Shown: piece after piece, positions 8,756-16,343 of the stretch
Layout of the letters: each line of letters begins with the position of its first letter
Numbering within the stretch: position 1 is the stretch's first letter
Translations under genes and position numbers: made by a program
Origin: Anaerolineae bacterium
Lineage (GTDB): Bacteria; Chloroflexota; Anaerolineae; B4-G1; SLSP01
Direction: 5' to 3'
DNA: 41,132 bases
Assembly (NCBI GenBank): GCA_016931185.1
Contig: JAFGFI010000242.1
Coordinates: forward strand, 1 to 41,132
Notes under the pieces: model-generated
Database searches by the model: none
Told to the model about the DNA's origin: nothing
The model's input: only the letters and a program-made list of their open reading frames with translations

Positions 8756-8791
8756 AGTTGTTGGTCCAATTTCCTTAATATGTTACCTTCG

Positions 8792-8820
8792 AGAATACCT
8801 TGCACATAGTAAAAAGTCAA
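8792..8820 (-). promoter_or_regulatory. Sigma-70-type promoter for the dNK/histidine-kinase run
   Basis: On the minus strand TTGACT (8815-8820) is followed by 17 nt and TATTCT (8792-8797). Transcription would begin near 8785, giving a short leader to the dNK gene at 8755. It is the only good promoter seen ahead of the six leftward genes down to 696, so they may form one transcript. Confidence 0.55.
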
Positions 8821-8875
8821 GATTTATTTACGTTAAGATTGTGTTTCAGCAATAGCCCGTTATCCACATCGCCAC

Positions 8876-10165
8876 CTATTGTGCCGCGTGGGTTCCGGCC
8901 AGGTATCCGCTCGTAAATGCTGCTTGCAAATTAAATCCACCAGTATCTGCTGCCAGATCCAATACTTCCCCCACAATATGCAATCCTGGGACCTTCTTAG
9001 ACTCAAAACTAAGCGGATCTACCTCGTTCAGAGCCACACCGCCGGCCGTGACCATAGCCGAAGCCAACGGGAGAGAACCGGTAATTTCCCAGCGAAAGTT
9101 TTTGAGCAGCCCCACAATACGCTCGCGCTGCTCAGCACGAATACCATGCACATGTTGATCAGGATCAACGCCACTGAGTTTATCCAACAAATCAGCCAAT
9201 TTAGTAGGAACCCATCCTTTGAGCAACCGGCGCAAATGCCGGTGCGAGAGCGTTTCAAACTCACGCTGCAGCCGGGCGTGTACCTCTTGCTCCGTCATCC
9301 CAGGCTTCAAATCTATGGAAAGCCATACTCTTTTTCCCGCGCGTAAGGCATCCACCACCGTCAACGAAGCAGATAGAATAAGCGGACCAGAAACACCAAA
9401 ATGTGTAAACAACATTTCACCCGTGGGTGGCAGGGGGACCTCCGGTTTCAGTACCTTTTCCTTACCTTGCTTATCCGCGCCGACGCAGACATCCGACACC
9501 AAAAATGTACAGCGTGCATTACGCAAACTCACTCCCTGAAGCGCCTGGGCTTGAGCACGCTCCGCTACAGTGAGTGGGACTAACGCCGGGCGCAAGGGCA
9601 CTAGTGTATGTCCTACAGCTTGCGCCATCTGGTATCCCTCTCCTGTAGATCCCGTAGCCGGCCACGATGCTCCCCCAGTCGCCAAAATCACAGCATCAGA
9701 CAGAATTTGCTCGCCGGATCTCAACAAAACTCCCTGAATAACTCCCCCCGCCACCAACAACCGCTGTGCTTCTACCAGATACCGCATCTGCACACCTTGG
9801 GAAGTTACGTAGCGTAGCAACGCATTCCGCACATCGGCGGCCTGTCCAGAGGATGGAAAGATACGCCCCCCGCGCTCTACTTCTGTCTGCACACCGTAAC
9901 GCGCTAATAGCGCGAGCAACTCATCACGGAAAAAACGATGGTAAGCATTGCGCAAAAATTGCCCGTTGCGCCCATAATACTTAAGGAATTTCTCCAGTGG
10001 CGCGCTATTTGTAATATTACATCGCTCTTTTCCACTGACGAGGATCTTCTGCCCCGCCTCGCGCATCTTCTCCAACAATACTACATCCGCGCCCACTTCC
10101 GCCGCACGTCCGGCCGCCATCAGGCCCGCCGCACCTGCACCAATCACCACTACCCGTTTTTGCAT
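8876..10165 (-). CDS. BaiN/HI0933 (YhiN) family FAD-dependent oxidoreductase
   Basis: This 429-residue flavoprotein begins with the FAD-binding motif VVVIGAGAAGLMAAGRAA and the strand-end acid VVLLEK. The family signature GQKILVSGKERCNITNS follows at about 40-55. Later it has ATGGASWPATGSTGEGY, FTHFGVSGP and the C-terminal GEVLDLAADTGGFNLQAAFTSG. These are hallmarks of the HI0933/BaiN group of putative NAD(P)/FAD enzymes. Some members reduce bile-acid enones, but most substrates are unknown. The start ATG follows GAGGGA. It lies 6 bp behind the DUF4274 gene. One variable loop (about 228-240, VSDVCVGADKQ) is encoded by a copy of the 16-nt palindrome. Active-site motifs look intact. Confidence 0.88.
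   Translation of the reverse strand: MQKRVVVIGAGAAGLMAAGRAAEVGADVVLLEKMREAGQKILVSGKERCNITNSAPLEKFLKYYGRNGQFLRNAYHRFFRDELLALLARYGVQTEVERGGRIFPSSGQAADVRNALLRYVTSQGVQMRYLVEAQRLLVAGGVIQGVLLRSGEQILSDAVILATGGASWPATGSTGEGYQMAQAVGHTLVPLRPALVPLTVAERAQAQALQGVSLRNARCTFLVSDVCVGADKQGKEKVLKPEVPLPPTGEMLFTHFGVSGPLILSASLTVVDALRAGKRVWLSIDLKPGMTEQEVHARLQREFETLSHRHLRRLLKGWVPTKLADLLDKLSGVDPDQHVHGIRAEQRERIVGLLKNFRWEITGSLPLASAMVTAGGVALNEVDPLSFESKKVPGLHIVGEVLDLAADTGGFNLQAAFTSGYLAGTHAAQ
9480..9495. repeat. 16-nt palindromic repeat inside the BaiN gene
   Basis: CCGACGCAGACATCCG (the minus strand reads CGGATGTCTGCGTCGG) matches the family consensus at most positions. It encodes part of a surface-loop expansion in the flavoprotein and keeps the frame. 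Confidence 0.5.
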
Positions 10166-10171
10166 ATTCCC

Positions 10172-11341
10172 TCACTTAAGGTGAGCACCACACTTGGGGC
10201 ACTTGATTGCCAATGCTAACACTTCCTTGCCACACTGGTCACACAACGTCCTGGACGCTGCTGCATACTCCACCATCGATAGTTCCAGCGGGGCATCGCG
10301 CGTAGTATCCTCTTTACACGTAGGACAAATTACCGTATCCTCCGCTATGGGTGACATACAATATGGACACAATATCACCACCTGCGCCTCCGTCATCTTG
10401 CCCAATACAGGTTCAAACATCAATGCGGGAATCTCATACTTGAATTGCTCCACCAACTCTGGATACTGGTTGGTCCAGTCATATCCTTCATCATCATGAG
10501 GGTTAAAAGGTATAGTATGCAAAGTGTAAGCCCCTTCCTGATAGCGGCGCTTAATTTCAGCCAACAGATCATACTCCGCCAATCGCCAATCGGGCACAGC
10601 ACTTCTATCGGCAAATTGCAAATCCCACTCAGGCCGTCCCATCCAGTAAATCATCAAGGCCGTGCCCTGGTCACAATCCGGGTCACGGATAATCTGTAAT
10701 AACCTATCCACACCCTCATCCCAATTATGCTGCCGGGCCAGCGCGTGCAACACGCCGGCATGGTCTTCCTGCACCACCGACGATACCATTTCGGGTGCGT
10801 CTCCTGTCCCCTTCACTTCCGTAAGTAGCGGGGGGGGCAGAAAGTCCGGTAATTCATTTTCCTCTGATTCTACCGATGAAGACAAATCCGATGCCAAAGC
10901 AACGGCAGAGGATGAGGTACCCTCAACATCCATCGCCATCAACGGCACAGATTCCTCCAATGGAGATTCTAAAAAGGGATTTAACTCGGTTTCAAAATCT
11001 TGCCCGGACAGAATTGGGGGCGACGATGTTGATGACGATTTCACATCAGGGAGCATGCCCGCATCGTCCCCACTACCGGCCTGCACTTTATTTTTCCGCG
11101 CTTTGCGCAACAGCAGATATCCCATCACCAAGGGAATAGCCCCGATCACGATCAAAGGTGCGGGACAGATCAACACCAACACCCAAAATCCTTCGGCGTT
11201 CTCCGTTGAGGTATCGGTGGGCACAGCCGCCAGCAACAGTAACAGTGACAAAATACAAGCGCCACACACAAATAACGTGCCCCCTGAGGCAATCATAATC
11301 CAGCTCAACGTCGTGCTATTTCTGAAGGACTTATTCTTCAT
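10172..11341 (-). CDS. Membrane protein with DUF4274 domain and two zinc ribbons
   Basis: This is a 389-residue protein. Two hydrophobic segments (about 13-40 and 50-77) are followed by a basic stop RKARKNK, placing the rest in the cytoplasm. A low-complexity acidic/serine linker (about 80-195) comes next. A DUF4274-like domain (about 196-300) is recognised by LHALARQHNWDEG, DPDCDQGTALMIYW and IPFNPHDDEG. Two C-terminal zinc ribbons follow: CPYC...CPTC and CDQC...CPKC. The function of DUF4274 is not known. The zinc ribbons suggest a protein or nucleic-acid contact near the membrane. It overlaps the end of the cupin gene by 4 bp (ATGA), so the two are coupled, and it is 6 bp before the BaiN gene. 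Confidence 0.7.
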   Translation of the reverse strand: MKNKSFRNSTTLSWIMIASGGTLFVCGACILSLLLLLAAVPTDTSTENAEGFWVLVLICPAPLIVIGAIPLVMGYLLLRKARKNKVQAGSGDDAGMLPDVKSSSTSSPPILSGQDFETELNPFLESPLEESVPLMAMDVEGTSSSAVALASDLSSSVESEENELPDFLPPPLLTEVKGTGDAPEMVSSVVQEDHAGVLHALARQHNWDEGVDRLLQIIRDPDCDQGTALMIYWMGRPEWDLQFADRSAVPDWRLAEYDLLAEIKRRYQEGAYTLHTIPFNPHDDEGYDWTNQYPELVEQFKYEIPALMFEPVLGKMTEAQVVILCPYCMSPIAEDTVICPTCKEDTTRDAPLELSMVEYAAASRTLCDQCGKEVLALAIKCPKCGAHLK

Positions 11342-11898
11342 TTCGCTCTCACCCCCAAAACGAGTAACCGCAATTCCCCTGTTTCCATCACATTGGCAAC
11401 ACTATGCAGTTCCTCACCGCGAATCAACGCCGCATCCCCTGGACGCAAAGGACGCGCCAGCACCGGGCTGCCATCGGTAGGACAATGGTACAACATTCCC
11501 TGCCCGGCTATGACATAAACAATTTCATCCACGCCAGGATGCGCCCGCTGGCCGGTGGCTGCACCAGGGGCCAATGACGTGTCGTGCAAAAACTCAAACG
11601 TCGCCCCTGCCAGGAGTTTTTCTTCCGTGCCGGGTTGCTCACTGAAAAGCCAGCGCACTACCGTTGGGCCATGTCCCTGCCACGGTTCTGGCATTTCCGG
11701 CGCAGGTTCCGCTGGCGCATACTGTACCAGCTTAATGTTCATCGCCCGCTTATAGATAACACCAGATACCTGATCGTAAGGAGCACGATTGATATTGGCC
11801 CACTGCGGATGCGGACATCCGTCAGATTTGTGAAATTTTTCGGCAGGGATGGGTTCAGGCAACCATTCCACAACAACATCACTCAACTCGTCATTCAT
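11338..11898 (-). CDS. Cupin-domain protein
   Basis: This is a 186-residue single-domain cupin. Cupin motif 1 is seen as HPGVDEIVYVIAGQGMLY, with the first metal histidine of the family's HxH shifted (QRAHPGVDE). Motif 2 appears as PGDAALIRGEELHSVAN. The two motifs form the small beta-barrel that binds a metal and a small ligand. The substrate is not predictable. The ATG at 11898 follows AAGGAAGGA. It is the first gene of a tight three-gene operon with the DUF4274 and BaiN genes. Residues KSDGCPHPQ near position 28 are encoded by an exact copy of the 16-nt palindrome, an in-frame insertion in the variable N-terminus. Confidence 0.78.
   Translation of the reverse strand: MNDELSDVVVEWLPEPIPAEKFHKSDGCPHPQWANINRAPYDQVSGVIYKRAMNIKLVQYAPAEPAPEMPEPWQGHGPTVVRWLFSEQPGTEEKLLAGATFEFLHDTSLAPGAATGQRAHPGVDEIVYVIAGQGMLYHCPTDGSPVLARPLRPGDAALIRGEELHSVANVMETGELRLLVLGVRAK
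11806..11821. repeat. 16-nt palindromic repeat inside the cupin gene
   Basis: CGGATGCGGACATCCG is identical to the copy at 21-36. It lies in frame in the N-terminal part of the cupin gene and encodes DGCPHP on the minus strand. Confidence 0.65.
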
Positions 11899-11923
11899 AA
11901 TCCTTCCTTATACAACATCAAAC

Positions 11924-11966
11924 GTCAGCGTCAATAACGTTTGACATTTGACGTCTGACGTAACAG
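11924..11966. repeat. ACGTCA-rich inverted repeat at the XdhC stop
   Basis: The stretch contains ACGTCAG and CTGACGT arms with internal TTTGACATTTGACGTC, an imperfect palindrome. It overlaps the last codons and stop of the XdhC gene and belongs to a loose class of ACGT-word repeats also found near 13661, 21738 and 31430. Confidence 0.5.
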
Positions 11967-12998
11967 CCCTCCACTCCGCCGGTGCCGCACCGCGACAACT
12001 TCGGCCATAATGGACAGCGCGATCATCGCCGGCTCCTTACCCCCGATATCTAGCCCAACCGGCCCATGTACACGTGCCCAATCCGTTTCCGTAAATCCAC
12101 TATCTAACAAGGCACACATCCGCTCGTCCTGTGTCTTACGACTTCCCAGGAAGCCGATATAATAAGCCTCACTCTTGAGTACAAGCGTCAGCGCCGGAAC
12201 ATCAAATTTGATATCGTGAAAAAGCACCACAACCGCCCAGCCAGCGGTTAGCTCTGCAGACGTAAAAACATCCTGCGGCCATCCAAAACGCTGCTCCACA
12301 CCAGGAAATCGCTCCGCGCGCAAAAAAGTCCGTCGCGCGTCGCTTACAATCACCTGGAAATCCAACAACCGTCCCATCTGCACCAGCGGCACAGCAATAT
12401 CCGTCGCTCCGAAGACCAGCAGCGTGGGCGGAGGAGGTATAACCTCCACAAAAACCTCGCCTTGGGGATAGTCATGCTTGCCAGCGTGTGGGCCGGGCCA
12501 GAATGTTGCCATATCAGCTAACACCGCTGCATCCAGGGCAGAATCGCCTAATGTTCCCTGAATATCCCCGGTAACCGTACGCAGGATATGACGAACCGGT
12601 ATCTCCCCCGACGGTGACTCTAGGAGAGAAGCAAAGCCCACCGGCCTTTTCGCTTCAACCTCAGTAAGCAGTATATCATAGATGGGGGACCAACCTTCCA
12701 CCAGCACATCCAACGATCCCCCGCATGCCAACCCTGCACCCCATGCCTGCTCATCACTTACCCCAAAGAACGGACGGCGGCTCACAACACCATCTGTCAA
12801 GATGGCCTCCATCTCGGCCACCGTATCGCCGTCCACACACCCACTACTCACCGAGCCGGTGACCTCCCCGGCAGTGGTAAGAGCCATTCGCGATCCTGTA
12901 GGACGCAATGATGACCCACGCGTTTCCACAATAGTTGCCAATGCGATCCCCTTACCTTCTGCACGCCAACGCCTCAAATCAACAGCAATATCCCGCAT
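11931..12998 (-). CDS. XdhC/CoxI family protein (molybdenum-cofactor insertion)
   Basis: This 355-residue protein of the XdhC family matures xanthine dehydrogenase-type molybdoenzymes by loading sulfurated molybdenum cofactor. The N-terminal XdhC_CoxI domain shows GIALATIVETRGSSLRPTGS and GSVSSGCVDGD. The C-terminal Rossmann-like domain shows LLVFGATDIAVPLVQMG and YYIGFLGSRKTQDER. ATG 12998 is preferred to an ATG six codons upstream because GGGAGGGAG lies about 8 nt before it and would otherwise sit inside the coding sequence. No molybdoenzyme subunits are in the window, so its client is elsewhere. A cyclic amidohydrolase two genes upstream hints at nucleobase or urate-type catabolism. The last eight residues (QTSNVKRY) are encoded by an intergenic-type ACGT repeat. 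Confidence 0.85.
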   Translation of the reverse strand: MRDIAVDLRRWRAEGKGIALATIVETRGSSLRPTGSRMALTTAGEVTGSVSSGCVDGDTVAEMEAILTDGVVSRRPFFGVSDEQAWGAGLACGGSLDVLVEGWSPIYDILLTEVEAKRPVGFASLLESPSGEIPVRHILRTVTGDIQGTLGDSALDAAVLADMATFWPGPHAGKHDYPQGEVFVEVIPPPPTLLVFGATDIAVPLVQMGRLLDFQVIVSDARRTFLRAERFPGVEQRFGWPQDVFTSAELTAGWAVVVLFHDIKFDVPALTLVLKSEAYYIGFLGSRKTQDERMCALLDSGFTETDWARVHGPVGLDIGGKEPAMIALSIMAEVVAVRHRRSGGLLRQTSNVKRY

Positions 12999-13082
12999 GA
13001 ATACACTCCCTCCCACTACAGAAATAAAAAACAGATTGATTCTTCATTGTCACACGGACACAAATATCTGTGTCATCTCCGA

Positions 13083-13643
13083 TCAGTCCTCTCCCCAACG
13101 CTGCGACCGCACCGTTCCATCAGCAAAAACACGCACCACCTCAAAACGCACTTTCCCGGCTTCAATAGCCTGCGCAATCCGTCGCTGTCCCTGACTCAAC
13201 GTACTCTTACCTTGTTTTATGTCCAAAATTACAACTTCCAGATCCTCGCCATCCCCTGCATTATCCTTGATATCCGTATATCCATTAAAAACCACATAAT
13301 CCACTGGATCCCCCAGGAAACGCGCGTCGGCGGGCAGATACGCGAAACCCGGCAATAATGGCGCAATCTGCTCAGCCAACTTACCCTTAAGCACCGCCCG
13401 GCTTTGCGCCACACCTTGATGTTGCACATAGCTCAATTCCACTGTATGCTCGGCTTCCAAGTCGTGAATACGCGCCTCATACTGCTGGATCAAACGCGCG
13501 CGTTCCGCATCTAGCCGTGATTTATAGGCCTCCGCAATCTCCGCGCGTAATGCTTGATGCAACCCAGAATCTTGCGCCCGCAGCACCACTACGGTGATCG
13601 CTGCACCGATAACAATACCGATAATCATAGGTAATAGATCCAT
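13083..13643 (-). CDS. Membrane-anchored Holliday-junction-resolvase-related endonuclease
   Basis: This 186-residue protein has an N-terminal membrane helix (about 4-24, PMIIGIVIGAAITVVVL). A charged coiled coil (about 30-70, rich in RAEIAEAYKSRLDAER) follows. The C-terminal nuclease-like domain carries FLGDPVDYVVFNG and LEVVILDIKQGKSTLSQGQRRIAQAIEAG. The spaced acids and lysine (D...E..IxDxKxG) match the archaeal-resolvase-related family PF10107. The family is presumed to cut branched DNA, but membrane-anchored members have no proven role. The short gap (about 84 bp) to the XdhC gene downstream suggests cotranscription, although the functions look unrelated. Confidence 0.75.
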   Translation of the reverse strand: MDLLPMIIGIVIGAAITVVVLRAQDSGLHQALRAEIAEAYKSRLDAERARLIQQYEARIHDLEAEHTVELSYVQHQGVAQSRAVLKGKLAEQIAPLLPGFAYLPADARFLGDPVDYVVFNGYTDIKDNAGDGEDLEVVILDIKQGKSTLSQGQRRIAQAIEAGKVRFEVVRVFADGTVRSQRWGED

Positions 13644-13660
13644 AAGCTAATCATAACATC

Positions 13661-13710
13661 GTGATACGTGATATATGAATCCACAAAACACATCACGCTT
13701 CACGTATCAC
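13661..13710. repeat. Inverted repeat GTGATACGTGA / TCACGTATCAC
   Basis: Perfect 11-bp arms at 13661-13671 and 13700-13710 surround a 28-nt centre with further TATATG and CACGC words. It fills the gap between the amidohydrolase stop and the resolvase-like gene. It may act as a weak terminator or be a dispersed repeat, since the same words recur near 31435. Confidence 0.6.
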
Positions 13711-13717
13711 AAATCCA

Positions 13718-15145
13718 TCAAGAATCCTGCCGCGCATCACGGTGGATAAAAGTGCCGGGAGTATATCCCGCCGTGCCTGTTTCCCCCACAAATTCACCGT
13801 CTCGCACTAAGAACGAGCCACGCCGGAGAGTGCCCATCACTTTGCCGCGTACCCACATACCCTCAAAGGGCGTGTACCCTGCCGTTGAATGTAAACCCGA
13901 TAACACGGTATCCGTACTGATGATGTTCTCAACTGTTGGATCATAGAGTACCATATCAGCATCCGCGCCGGGCAACAATGCACCCTTACGCGGCCAAAGG
14001 TTGTAGATTCGCGCCGGATTCATTGCCAGGAGACGCGCTACGTCCGGCCACCCGATCCGCCCTTCGGCCACACCATAAGTAGCGACAAGGGGCAACAACG
14101 TCTCCAGGCCAGGCAACCCGCCCGGCGTCTTCGTAAAATCATCCATTGCCATTTTCTGCTCGCGCGCGTAAGCGCAGTGATCGGTGATCATCATGTCCAC
14201 ATATCCTCGGCTTACCAACCGCCATAACTTTTCCTTTTCCACTGCATCGCGCAACGGCGGCTGGAGGATATAACGCCAGGGCTCGGTGGGAGTTCCAGTC
14301 CCCCCCCCACCATAGAGCGTATTATCCAATAGCAGATATTGCGGTGCAGTCTCACAAAAGGCCATCTGTCCACGCGCGCGGGCCTCGGCCACCAACATCG
14401 TCGTACCACTGAGGGAATTATGCGCAATGACCACAGGCGCGCCAGCCGCGTGTGCCAGGAACAACACACGGGACGTGGCTTCCAACTCTGCCAACGCGGG
14501 ACGCGCTGTGCCATGATAACGCCAGCCAGTTTGCCCGGCTTCCACCAACGTCTGCGTCTGTGCTGTGACCAATGCGTCATTTTCACAGTGAACTAATGTT
14601 GTCAATCCGTAACGCCCAGCGGCTTCCAACAAACGTAAGAGCGTTGCGTCATCAGCATAATAATTAGGGCGATATGTAGTGTATAACTTGATGCTGGGTA
14701 TCCCCAAATCCACCAATTCACCCAGGACATCTTCCTCCCCTGGTGGCACATCTGTCACCATCATATGAAAAGTATAATCAATCACCGAGGGCATGGCCTC
14801 CTGGAGACGTACGGTCAGCGCGTCTTCAAAGGTCTGCCCCTTAAATTGGGTGGCAAAATCCACCACCGTCGTCACCCCGCCCAATGCTGCTGCCCGGCTC
14901 TCGACATACCAGTCATCGGGCGTCTTATAGATACCGGTATCCAATTGGATATGCGTGTGCGCGTCAATTACACCGGGCAACACTAATAAATTGGCGATAT
15001 CTACCACTTCTGCCTCCCCAGGCGCGGTCAACCCCTGTCCCAAGGCCTGAATCTTCTCACCACGCACCAACACATCACACTCCAACATCCCCTCCGGGGT
15101 CACCACCGTTCCCCCACGCAACAACAATGTATCACTCGCTCTCAC
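13718..15145 (-). CDS. Dihydropyrimidinase/hydantoinase-type cyclic amidohydrolase
   Basis: This 475-residue amidohydrolase-superfamily TIM barrel has a complete binuclear metal set: H63 and H65 (DAHTHIQL), K153 (SIKLYTTY, the carboxylated lysine position), H186 (LVHCEND), H242 (VIAHNSLSG) and D322 (ITDHCAY). The C-terminal part has PARIYNLWPRKGALLPGADADMVLYDP, the beta-sandwich return typical of the D-hydantoinase, dihydropyrimidinase and allantoinase group. It hydrolyses a cyclic amide such as dihydrouracil, a hydantoin or allantoin. Motifs do not decide which. The start is GTG 15145, with GGAGGG 6-7 nt upstream. A promoter candidate lies at 15231-15259. An XdhC gene two positions downstream would fit purine breakdown, but that is inference. 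Confidence 0.83.
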   Translation of the reverse strand: MRASDTLLLRGGTVVTPEGMLECDVLVRGEKIQALGQGLTAPGEAEVVDIANLLVLPGVIDAHTHIQLDTGIYKTPDDWYVESRAAALGGVTTVVDFATQFKGQTFEDALTVRLQEAMPSVIDYTFHMMVTDVPPGEEDVLGELVDLGIPSIKLYTTYRPNYYADDATLLRLLEAAGRYGLTTLVHCENDALVTAQTQTLVEAGQTGWRYHGTARPALAELEATSRVLFLAHAAGAPVVIAHNSLSGTTMLVAEARARGQMAFCETAPQYLLLDNTLYGGGGTGTPTEPWRYILQPPLRDAVEKEKLWRLVSRGYVDMMITDHCAYAREQKMAMDDFTKTPGGLPGLETLLPLVATYGVAEGRIGWPDVARLLAMNPARIYNLWPRKGALLPGADADMVLYDPTVENIISTDTVLSGLHSTAGYTPFEGMWVRGKVMGTLRRGSFLVRDGEFVGETGTAGYTPGTFIHRDARQDS

Positions 15146-15230
15146 CGGATTCCCTCCTACAACAAATTGTCAATGGTGAATGTAACTACTCAGCCTGCCC
15201 CCCACCCACCATTTCCCCTATACCTAGTAT

Positions 15231-15259
15231 ATTGTACTCCAAATTTGGGCGGGTGTCAC
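15231..15259 (-). promoter_or_regulatory. Leftward promoter for the amidohydrolase gene
   Basis: On the minus strand GTGACA (15254-15259), 17 nt and TACAAT (15231-15236) form a near-consensus promoter about 85 nt before the GTG start. It lies back to back with the rightward promoter at 15297-15325. Confidence 0.45.
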
Positions 15260-15296
15260 TTTTTCACCCTTCGGCCAAAAACAAAATTTGGCTACA

Positions 15297-15325
15297 TTGA
15301 CAGTCAAAAAGAAAATAGCTATACT
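15297..15325 (+). promoter_or_regulatory. Near-perfect sigma-70 promoter for the GNAT gene
   Basis: TTGACA (15297-15302), a 17-nt spacer and TATACT (15320-15325) precede the GNAT gene by about 60 nt. The only departure from consensus is in the -10 box. CCAAATTT (from 15238) and AAATTTGG (to about 15292) bracket the space between the two divergent promoters and could be an operator. Confidence 0.65.
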
Positions 15326-15383
15326 ATGATGCAGAGTTTTTTCAATCTACAGATTTTAAGATCCTTACTTTCGGAGGAAACAC

Positions 15384-16328
15384 ATGTTAGATTTTACCCT
15401 ACATCCCTATACCGGTCCGACTGATTTACAAGCTATGCTCGCTTTACTTCCCCGCATCCGTCCAGCAGAACGGATCACGGAATATCCTAGCCCTGTCGAT
15501 CTCCAAGAGGCGTTAAACATCCCGGCAGTGCAGGCGAATACGCGCCTGTGGTATGATACTAGTGATGAACTGGTAGGATTTGCATTTGTGGATACCTACC
15601 ACAACCTAGTTTCTGAATTCACCCCTCAAATTGAGGTCGCAAACATTCTTCCTCAGATGATCGCCTGGGGTGTTACCTGTATCCAGCGCGCCATGGCGGA
15701 TGGGCGTATCCCATACACACCCGGTGAACGGATCACACTTGATGCCAGTTGCCGCGAGGAGGATAAAGAGCGCATGGCTGTTTTGGAGAAGCACGGCTTT
15801 GAGGCCCTGGAACTTCGTTCACTGCACCTCGTGCGTTCGCTTAAAGATCCGCTGCCTGCGCCGCAATTACCGGAAGGCTTTATATTGCGCCCGATTGCCG
15901 GTGACCACGAAGTTCCTTACGCGGTAGGCCTCCATCAGGCTGCATTTGACTCAGACCATTTGACCATTGAAGAACGACTGGCATGGATGCAGGTTCCGGA
16001 GTACGACCCCACATTGGATTTGTTCGTCATCGCGCCGGATGGCACATGGGCGGCCTCGTGTATGTGTTCTATCAGCCAAGAAGAAAACGCTCTGACTGGT
16101 CAACAAATTGGTTATACCGATCCAATTGCTACGCATCCTGCTTTTCGGCGGCGCGGATTGGCCCGCGCCTTGATCCTCACCGGCTGCCATTTGCTGCAAC
16201 AGCGTGGTATGGAGATGGCCGTTCTCGGCACTAGCACTCAGAATCTCCCGATGTACCACTTGGCCAAGTCATTGGGATTCCAGGTAGAATCCACAAAACT
16301 GTGGTTTGAGAAACCTGTGACACCTTAA
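15384..16328 (+). CDS. GNAT-family N-acetyltransferase, tandem domains
   Basis: This 314-residue protein is built of two GNAT-like halves. The C-terminal half (about 165-310) has the acetyl-CoA pyrophosphate loop HPAFRRRGLARAL, then GTSTQNLPMYHLAKSLGFQ, the classic end of the fold. The N-terminal half (about 1-150) shows only the weaker GERITLDA...RMAVLEKHGFEAL pattern and may be the degenerate partner. It should move an acetyl group from acetyl-CoA to an amine on an unknown acceptor. ATG 15384 follows GGAGGA at good spacing, downstream of a strong promoter. It is 15 bp before the PfkB kinase gene, so the two are likely cotranscribed. Confidence 0.8.
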   Translation: MLDFTLHPYTGPTDLQAMLALLPRIRPAERITEYPSPVDLQEALNIPAVQANTRLWYDTSDELVGFAFVDTYHNLVSEFTPQIEVANILPQMIAWGVTCIQRAMADGRIPYTPGERITLDASCREEDKERMAVLEKHGFEALELRSLHLVRSLKDPLPAPQLPEGFILRPIAGDHEVPYAVGLHQAAFDSDHLTIEERLAWMQVPEYDPTLDLFVIAPDGTWAASCMCSISQEENALTGQQIGYTDPIATHPAFRRRGLARALILTGCHLLQQRGMEMAVLGTSTQNLPMYHLAKSLGFQVESTKLWFEKPVTP

Positions 16329-16343
16329 AAAAAGCTATACTCT

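Noticed and set aside
10662..11480. A 272-codon open frame on + across the DUF4274 gene
   Set aside because: Antisense to a gene with strong motifs (DUF4274, zinc ribbons). The protein is Ser/Thr/Pro-rich with no family or ribosome site support.
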